Below are positions 1 to 3,513 of a DNA stretch of 6,255 nt, piece after piece. The translations under genes and the position numbers were made by a program. The stretch is taken from assembly GCA_031264825.1 (NCBI GenBank), contig JAISDL010000101.1, positions 1-6,255 on the forward strand, given 5' to 3'. The notes below the pieces were generated by a model. It was not told where the DNA came from. It saw only the letters and a program-made list of their open reading frames with translations, and did no database searches. Source of the DNA: Accumulibacter sp. (GTDB lineage: Bacteria > Pseudomonadota > Gammaproteobacteria > Burkholderiales > Rhodocyclaceae). The number at the start of each line of letters is the position of its first letter. Position 1 is the stretch's first letter.

Positions 1-1
1 T

Positions 2-36
2 CTGTCTCCTGTCTCCCGTCTCCTGATTCCTGATAA
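2..36. repeat. Degenerate heptanucleotide tandem array (CTGTCTC-type)
   Basis: Five consecutive 7-base units can be read: CTGTCTC, CTGTCTC, CCGTCTC, CTGATTC and CTGATAA. The first two are identical and the others drift towards a CTGAT core. The array may extend left of the window. The CTGAT core also appears in the perfect heptamer array at 295-315, so the two look like variants of one repeat type. Short tandem heptamers of this kind are known in intergenic DNA of several bacteria, for example the STRR repeats of cyanobacteria. No function can be read from the sequence. Confidence 0.7.
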
Positions 37-41
37 GCGGA

Positions 42-72
42 ATCGTTGGGCTTCGTTCCTCAGCCCAACGAT
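42..72. repeat. Perfect 11-bp inverted repeat / stem-loop (REP-like)
   Basis: ATCGTTGGGCT (42-52) is the exact reverse complement of AGCCCAACGAT (62-72), leaving a 9-base loop (53-61). No T-run follows, so it is not a classical intrinsic terminator, although it could lie at the 3' end of a gene left of the window. The TTGGGCTTCGTTCCTCAGCCCAA core resembles a palindromic intergenic element that I recall as common in gamma- and betaproteobacterial genomes, which suggests a dispersed REP- or MITE-like repeat. That identification is from memory and unverified. Confidence 0.65.
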
Positions 73-97
73 CATGGCGCGAATCGGCGCCACCCCG

Positions 98-103
98 TAT
101 AAT
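98..103 (+). promoter_or_regulatory. Candidate sigma-70 -10 box for the putative small RNA
   Basis: The hexamer TATAAT is a perfect -10 consensus in a CG-TATAAT-G context. A start about 6-7 bases downstream would fall at A109-T111, exactly where the long closing stem of the putative RNA begins. No good -35 hexamer lies 16-18 bases upstream (75-80 reads TGGCGC). The call therefore rests on the -10 box and its fit with the downstream fold and terminator. Confidence 0.45.
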
Positions 104-108
104 GAAAC

Positions 109-233
109 ATTGCCAGTGATTCACCGACCTCCGAGTTAGAGGCACCAAGGGGGGTGCTTGGCCGAGGGGGCGGGTCACAGGCATTTGCTCTTTGCGTAAG
201 TCATCGCGGCGTCATTGTCGGCGATGATTTTTT
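109..233 (+). ncRNA. Putative structured small RNA, family unknown
   Basis: About 125 bases run from just after a perfect TATAAT to the end of the T-run of an intrinsic terminator. The proximal part folds on itself. Bases 111-122 pair with 172-183 in a 12-position stem with one A-A mismatch and two G-U pairs (TGCC with GGCA, GTGA with TCAC, then T-G, T-G, C-G). Inside it, CCTC (128-131) pairs with GAGG (139-142), and a second hairpin can form either as GCACC/GGTGC (142-146/153-157) or as the competing CCAAG/CTTGG (145-149/157-161). The terminator hairpin follows at 198-230. No start codon with a ribosome site and a sensible reading frame is evident. I do not recognise a 6S, SRP, RNase P, tmRNA, tRNA or common riboswitch signature. 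It could instead be a leader of the gene at 357, but the terminator would then have to be read through. The call is an inference from promoter, fold and terminator agreeing in position. Confidence 0.45.
198..233 (+). terminator. Rho-independent terminator
   Basis: TCATCGC (201-207) pairs perfectly with GCGATGA (221-227). The stem is extended by a G-U and two A-U pairs down to 198/230, closes a 13-base loop, and continues directly into a run of six T (228-233). The T-run is only on the + strand side, so it terminates rightward transcription. It ends either the putative small RNA that begins near 109 or a transcript entering from left of the window. It lies 123 bases upstream of the first protein gene, which therefore needs its own promoter or read-through. 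Confidence 0.7.
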
Positions 234-294
234 GCGCCCAAATCACGGGTTGTTTCACGCTAACCTATACCGCCTCTTCCCGGTCGGTTTTCTT

Positions 295-315
295 CTGATC
301 CCTGATCCCTGATCC
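295..315. repeat. Perfect heptanucleotide tandem repeat (CTGATCC x3)
   Basis: Three identical copies of CTGATCC occur back to back (295-301, 302-308, 309-315), followed by a partial fourth copy, CTG. The array lies directly upstream of the TATAAT at 325-330, in the region where a -35 element would be expected. It shares the CTGAT core with the degenerate array at 2-36. Perfect tandem heptamers can change copy number by slippage. Confidence 0.8.
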
Positions 316-324
316 CTGCCGGAG

Positions 325-330
325 TATAAT
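325..330 (+). promoter_or_regulatory. Candidate -10 box for the AAA-ATPase/nuclease gene
   Basis: A perfect TATAAT lies 26 bases before the start codon at 357, which would give a short leader of about 20 bases. No TTGACA-like hexamer sits 16-18 bases upstream because that space is taken by the CTGATCC repeats. The hexamer CCGGAG occurs on both sides, at 319-324 and at 345-350; the second copy carries the GGAG ribosome site. Promoter activity is inferred from the -10 match and position only. Confidence 0.4.
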
Positions 331-356
331 CCTTCCGATCTCATCCGGAGCGTGCC

Positions 357-1901
357 ATGCCCCGCAAGAAGCTTCCCATCGGCATTCAGACTTTCGCCAA
401 AATCCGTGAAGCGGACTACTATTACGTCGATAAAACACCTTTTGCCCTGAAACTCATCGACGAGGGCACGGTTTATTTTCTCTCGCGTCCTCGACGTTTT
501 GGCAAGAGCCTTTTCCTCGATACGCTCGCGGAACTCTTCGCGGGCAACGAGCCGCTGTTCCGGGGGCTGTATTGTCACGACAAATGGGATTGGGAAAAGA
601 AACACCCGATCGTTCGCATCAGCTTTGCCGAAGGTGTCATGGAAAGCCGCGCGGGCTTGGACGCGCGGATCGGGAACATCCTGGCCGAAAACGAGCGTCG
701 CCTGGGCGTGCCGGAGGGCAAAGGCGGGATTCCCGACCGCTTCATTGCCTTGATTCAGGCGGCGGAAGCGCGCTTTGGTCAGCGCGTCGTCGTTCTCGTC
801 GATGAATACGACAAACCGATCCTCGACAACCTGGGCACGCCCGACCTGGCGCGCGCGATGCGCGACGGGCTACGAAACCTCTATTCGGTGATCAAGGGGC
901 AGGACGCGCACATCCAATTCGCCTTTTTGACCGGCGTCTCCAAGTTCAGCAAGGTGAACATCTTCTCCGGCCTCAACAACCTGACCGACATCACGCTCGA
1001 CGCCGGGTATTCCGACATCTGCGGCTACACCGAAGCCGATGTCGACTCCGTTTTCGCGCCCGAACTCGATGGTCTCGACCGTGACACGATCCGGCATTGG
1101 TACAACGGCTACAACTGGCGAGGGAAAACGGTCTACAACCCCTTCGATTTATTGTTGCTGTTTCAGAAGCGCGAATTTCGTCCTTTCTGGTTCGAGACGG
1201 GCACGCCGACCTTCCTCGTCGACCTCCTCACCGAGCGCAAGGTCTATCTGCCCGCGCTCCTCGAAATGGAAAGCTCGGCTGAATTGATTTCCGCGTTTGA
1301 AGTCGGCGATATTTCCACCGAAGCGCTGATGTTCCAGTCCGGCTACCTCACCATCGCCAAAGAAGAGAACCTCGGAGGCAACCTCCGGTTCACGCTGACT
1401 TATCCCAACCGTGAAGTCCGTAGTGCCTTGACCGGAAACATCCTCGGGCGCTGGGTCGAAAATCCGCAAAATGCCGTGCAAAGCAGATTCGCCTTGTACA
1501 AGGCGCTGGAAATCAACGACTTCGACCGCATCCGGGAAATCTTTTTCTCCCTCTACGCCGGCATCCCCGCCGACTGGTTTCGCAAGAACGACATCGACCG
1601 TTTCGAGGGTTACTACGCGAGCGTGTTCTACGCGTCCTTCGCCGCGCTGGGACTCGACATCGTCCCGGAAGACGTAAGCCGTCAGGGTCGGCTCGACATG
1701 ACGGTCAAATTCAACGGGCAGATTTATCTCTTCGAGTTCAAGGTCGTGGAAGACGAAGCCGAGGGGAAAGCCTTGCAGCAGATCAAGGCGAGACGCTACG
1801 CCGACAAATACCGCGCGCTCGATCGGCCCATCCATTTGATCGGTGTCGAGTTCAGCAAAAAAGAACGCAATGTGACGGGCTTTGAAGTCGAGGCGGGCTG
1901 A
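357..1901 (+). CDS. AAA-ATPase-like protein with C-terminal PD-(D/E)XK nuclease-like domain
   Basis: A 514-residue cytoplasmic protein of the AAA-ATPase-like plus PD-(D/E)XK family (formerly DUF1703; Pfam AAA-ATPase_like and PDDEXK_9). The N-terminus (LPIGIQTFAKIREADYYYVD) is the typical family opening. The Walker A variant is RPRRFGKS (residues 44-51) and Walker B is VVVLVDEYDKP (144-154). A sensor-like TGVSKFSKVNIFSGLNN follows at 192-208, with a family YNGY at 249-252. The nuclease-like core has D447 and the E460-F-K462 pair (GRLD then LFEFK), so the catalytic triad looks intact. The length is normal for the family. The ATG start is supported by GGAG at 347-350 with a 6-base spacer. No partner gene is adjacent. 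These genes are often multicopy and scattered in genomes. A role in nucleic-acid processing, defence or mobile-element biology is speculated but not established, and no substrate can be read here. Confidence 0.93.
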   Translation: MPRKKLPIGIQTFAKIREADYYYVDKTPFALKLIDEGTVYFLSRPRRFGKSLFLDTLAELFAGNEPLFRGLYCHDKWDWEKKHPIVRISFAEGVMESRAGLDARIGNILAENERRLGVPEGKGGIPDRFIALIQAAEARFGQRVVVLVDEYDKPILDNLGTPDLARAMRDGLRNLYSVIKGQDAHIQFAFLTGVSKFSKVNIFSGLNNLTDITLDAGYSDICGYTEADVDSVFAPELDGLDRDTIRHWYNGYNWRGKTVYNPFDLLLLFQKREFRPFWFETGTPTFLVDLLTERKVYLPALLEMESSAELISAFEVGDISTEALMFQSGYLTIAKEENLGGNLRFTLTYPNREVRSALTGNILGRWVENPQNAVQSRFALYKALEINDFDRIREIFFSLYAGIPADWFRKNDIDRFEGYYASVFYASFAALGLDIVPEDVSRQGRLDMTVKFNGQIYLFEFKVVEDEAEGKALQQIKARRYADKYRALDRPIHLIGVEFSKKERNVTGFEVEAG

Positions 1902-2003
1902 TTCCATTTCCAGTCCATCCCTTCCATCGTCGACTTCGCCTTGCCGTACTACCTGTACTGTCTGCGGCTCGTCTTCTCGGTATGAATGAACTGGAAAAGG
2001 AAT
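1901..2003. repeat. Imperfect 18-bp inverted repeat downstream of the ATPase/nuclease gene
   Basis: The left arm, 1901-1918 (ATTCCATTTCCAGTCCAT), starts on the last base of the stop codon. It matches the reverse complement of 1986-2003 at 16 of 18 positions, with mismatches at 1906/1998 and 1915/1989. The 67 bases between the arms contain a smaller potential stem (GTAC-TACCT-GTAC, flanked by GCC/GGC). No T-run follows the right arm, so it is not a classical terminator. It could be a large 3' RNA hairpin or the remnant ends of a small non-autonomous element. Confidence 0.55.
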
Positions 2004-2135
2004 GAATCTCCGGTCGGAGATATGAGAACTCGCGCGGCCCCGGCGCCGTCTTTGTAACTTCTTTGTAGTCCTCTGTTTGAATAATCCTGGTTATGTGGAT
2101 TAGTATTGCTTTTTTTCAATTATCGAAAAGCCGCC
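1902..2135. other. Intergenic region, 234 bases, no gene seen
   Basis: This gap separates the ATPase/nuclease gene from the DUF815 gene. Besides the inverted repeat it holds a 6-bp hairpin, ATCTCC (2006-2011) with GGAGAT (2016-2021), with no T-run. From about 2050 the sequence becomes clearly more A/T-rich, which fits a promoter region for the next gene. No convincing open reading frame with a ribosome site is seen. Confidence 0.6.
2077..2106 (+). promoter_or_regulatory. Weak candidate promoter for the DUF815-mutT unit
   Basis: TTGAAT (2077-2082) matches the -35 consensus at four of six positions. TAGTAT (2101-2106), after an 18-base spacer, matches the -10 consensus at four of six. A start near 2113 would leave a leader of about 20 bases before the ATG at 2136. 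The A/T-rich setting supports it, but the hexamers are poor and other placements are possible. Confidence 0.25.
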
Positions 2136-3029
2136 ATGAACGCCCCGACCTCGCCGCTTGAACAACTGAGCGCCTTCCTTTTGCGTGCGGAAAAAATTCT
2201 CGAGCGGATCGAGCCGCTTCTTCCGCCGGCCTCGCAAATTCCCGACTGGGACGCGGCGATCGCTTTCCGGTGGCGAAAGCACGGGAACGTCGGCTATCTG
2301 TTGACGGTCCCGAATCCTTCGACGATCCGCCTCAGCGATCTGCACGACATCGACGAGCAGAAAAAAAGGATCGACTCGAATACGCGCCAGTTCGTCAGGA
2401 AGCAGCCCGCGAACAACGCGCTGCTCACCGGTGCGCGCGGCTCGGGTAAAAGCTCCCTGATCAAGGCGCTGCTCAACGAATACGCGCCCAAGGGTCTGCG
2501 CGTCATCGAAGTCGACAAGAACGACCTCGTCGACCTGCCCGACATCGTCGAACTCATCGCGCACCGTCCCGAACGCTTCATCCTTTTTTGCGACGACCTC
2601 TCGTTCGACACGGGCGACGCCACGTACAAGGCGCTGAAAGTCGTCCTCGACGGGTCGCTTTCCTCGACGCCCGAAAACGTCCTGATCTACGCCACATCGA
2701 ACCGCCGCCACCTGATGCCCGAATATTTCGACGAAAACCTCGAAAGCCGCCACGTCGACGGTGAAATACACCCCGGCGAAGCGATCGAGGAAAAAATCTC
2801 GCTCTCGGAGCGTTTCGGGATCTGGCTGTCGTTCTATCCTTTCGACCAGGACGCCTACCTCAACATCGTCGCACACTGGCTCAAACATTTCGGCTGCGAA
2901 GAATACGACGCGCCCGACGCCGAGCGCGAGGCGCTCAACTGGTCGCTGATGCGCGGTTCGCGCAGCGGCCGCGTCGCGTGGCAGTTCGCCAAGGACTGGG
3001 CGGGGTCGCGCCGCAAACGCCGAAAATGA
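2136..3029 (+). CDS. DUF815 family AAA-type ATPase
   Basis: A 297-residue protein resembling the DUF815 family of P-loop ATPases, probably cytoplasmic. Residues 1-60 form a helical N-terminal segment. Walker A is GARGSGKSS (99-107, K105). Walker B is RFILFCDDLSF (147-157, D153/D154). Sensor 1 is VLIYATSNRRHL (182-193), and a GSRSGRVAWQFAKDW stretch (274-288) may carry the sensor-2 arginine. The C-terminus is basic (SRRKRRK). I chose ATG at 2136 over an in-frame TTG at 2106 because the ten extra residues are unlike the family and the TTG lies within the A/T-rich leader. The ribosome site is weak (GAAAAG at 2125-2130). Its last four bases overlap the start of mutT as ATGA, so the two are probably translationally coupled. 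I recall the same pairing in betaproteobacterial genomes. The biological role of DUF815 proteins is unknown; a coupled role in DNA or nucleotide maintenance is only suggested by the neighbour. Confidence 0.9.
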   Translation: MNAPTSPLEQLSAFLLRAEKILERIEPLLPPASQIPDWDAAIAFRWRKHGNVGYLLTVPNPSTIRLSDLHDIDEQKKRIDSNTRQFVRKQPANNALLTGARGSGKSSLIKALLNEYAPKGLRVIEVDKNDLVDLPDIVELIAHRPERFILFCDDLSFDTGDATYKALKVVLDGSLSSTPENVLIYATSNRRHLMPEYFDENLESRHVDGEIHPGEAIEEKISLSERFGIWLSFYPFDQDAYLNIVAHWLKHFGCEEYDAPDAEREALNWSLMRGSRSGRVAWQFAKDWAGSRRKRRK

Positions 3030-3469
3030 GCGTTGAAGTCGCGGCGGGCGTCCTGCTCCGCGGCGACGGCGACGCGCGCGAATACCTCCTGGCGCGGCGC
3101 CCCGAGGGGAAGGTTTATGCCGGCTACTGGGAGTTTCCGGGCGGCAAACTCGAAGCCGGCGAGACGCACGAAGACGCGCTCCGGCGTGAACTCCTCGAAG
3201 AACTCGGAATCGTCGTCGGCGCCGTTTGTCCGTGGCTCCGCCGGGAATTCGTCTACCCGCACGCAAAGGTGCGTTTACAGTTTTTCCGCGTCACCGATTG
3301 GGAAGGAGAAGTCACGGCGATCGAGCACAGCGCGCTGTCGTGGAACTCTCTTTTCGTCCCGCCTCGCGTTGCGCCGCTCCTGCCGGCCAACGCGCCGATC
3401 GTCCGCGCGCTCGCGCTTCCCGAATTTGCGACAGCGGCGCCGAGAAGCATACCGGCAAAATCGGAATAG
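3026..3469 (+). CDS. mutT: 8-oxo-dGTP diphosphatase MutT (Nudix hydrolase)
   Basis: A 147-residue cytoplasmic enzyme that hydrolyses 8-oxo-dGTP to 8-oxo-dGMP and pyrophosphate, preventing A-to-C transversions. The Nudix box is complete: G40, E46, R54-E55, E58-E59 and G61 in exact spacing. Three points argue for genuine MutT rather than a generic Nudix protein: the WEFPGGKLE stretch before the box (35-43), the DWEGE segment (91-95), and the PANAP motif (120-124). Its N122 matches the E. coli MutT asparagine that contacts the oxidised guanine (from memory of that structure). It is slightly longer than the 129-residue E. coli enzyme, through a tail of about 17 residues. The start at 3026 is inside the stop codon of the DUF815 gene. 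It has no ribosome site of its own, so expression probably relies on translational coupling. An upstream in-frame start would add residues encoded inside the DUF815 gene that have no Nudix counterpart. Confidence 0.94.
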   Translation: MSVEVAAGVLLRGDGDAREYLLARRPEGKVYAGYWEFPGGKLEAGETHEDALRRELLEELGIVVGAVCPWLRREFVYPHAKVRLQFFRVTDWEGEVTAIEHSALSWNSLFVPPRVAPLLPANAPIVRALALPEFATAAPRSIPAKSE

Positions 3470-3513
3470 AATTGGAATCCAAGTCACCGTACCGTCTCAC
3501 GGGAGTAAGCCTC

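Noticed and set aside
109..197. Possible tRNA or known riboswitch in the structured upstream region
   Set aside because: No T-loop GGTTCGAATCC-type signature or cloverleaf is present, and no core motif of the TPP, FMN, cobalamin, glycine, SAM, fluoride or cyclic-di-GMP classes could be found. It is kept only as an unassigned RNA.
1..318. CRISPR array
   Set aside because: The repeats are contiguous heptamers without spacers, and the palindrome occurs once.
255..605. 116-codon open frame on the - strand at the start of the ATPase/nuclease gene
   Set aside because: Most of it lies opposite a well-supported coding region and the rest opposite repeats. No family resemblance is seen.
1149..1907. 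252-codon open frame on the - strand within the ATPase/nuclease gene
   Set aside because: The + strand protein has clear Walker and PD-(D/E)XK motifs through this stretch. The antisense translation shows no motif.
2006..2021. Small hairpin ATCTCC/GGAGAT as a terminator of the ATPase/nuclease gene
   Set aside because: The stem is only six base pairs and is followed by TATGAGAACT with no T-run.
2106..2135. TTG at 2106 as the true start of the DUF815 ATPase
   Set aside because: It would put translation in a poly-T leader with no ribosome site. The ATG at 2136 gives a conventional start and length, although the weak ribosome site there leaves some doubt.
2100..3266. 388-codon open frame on the - strand across the DUF815 and mutT genes
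   Set aside because: It spans two well-supported + strand genes, ends in A/T-rich leader sequence and has an arginine-rich, domain-free translation.
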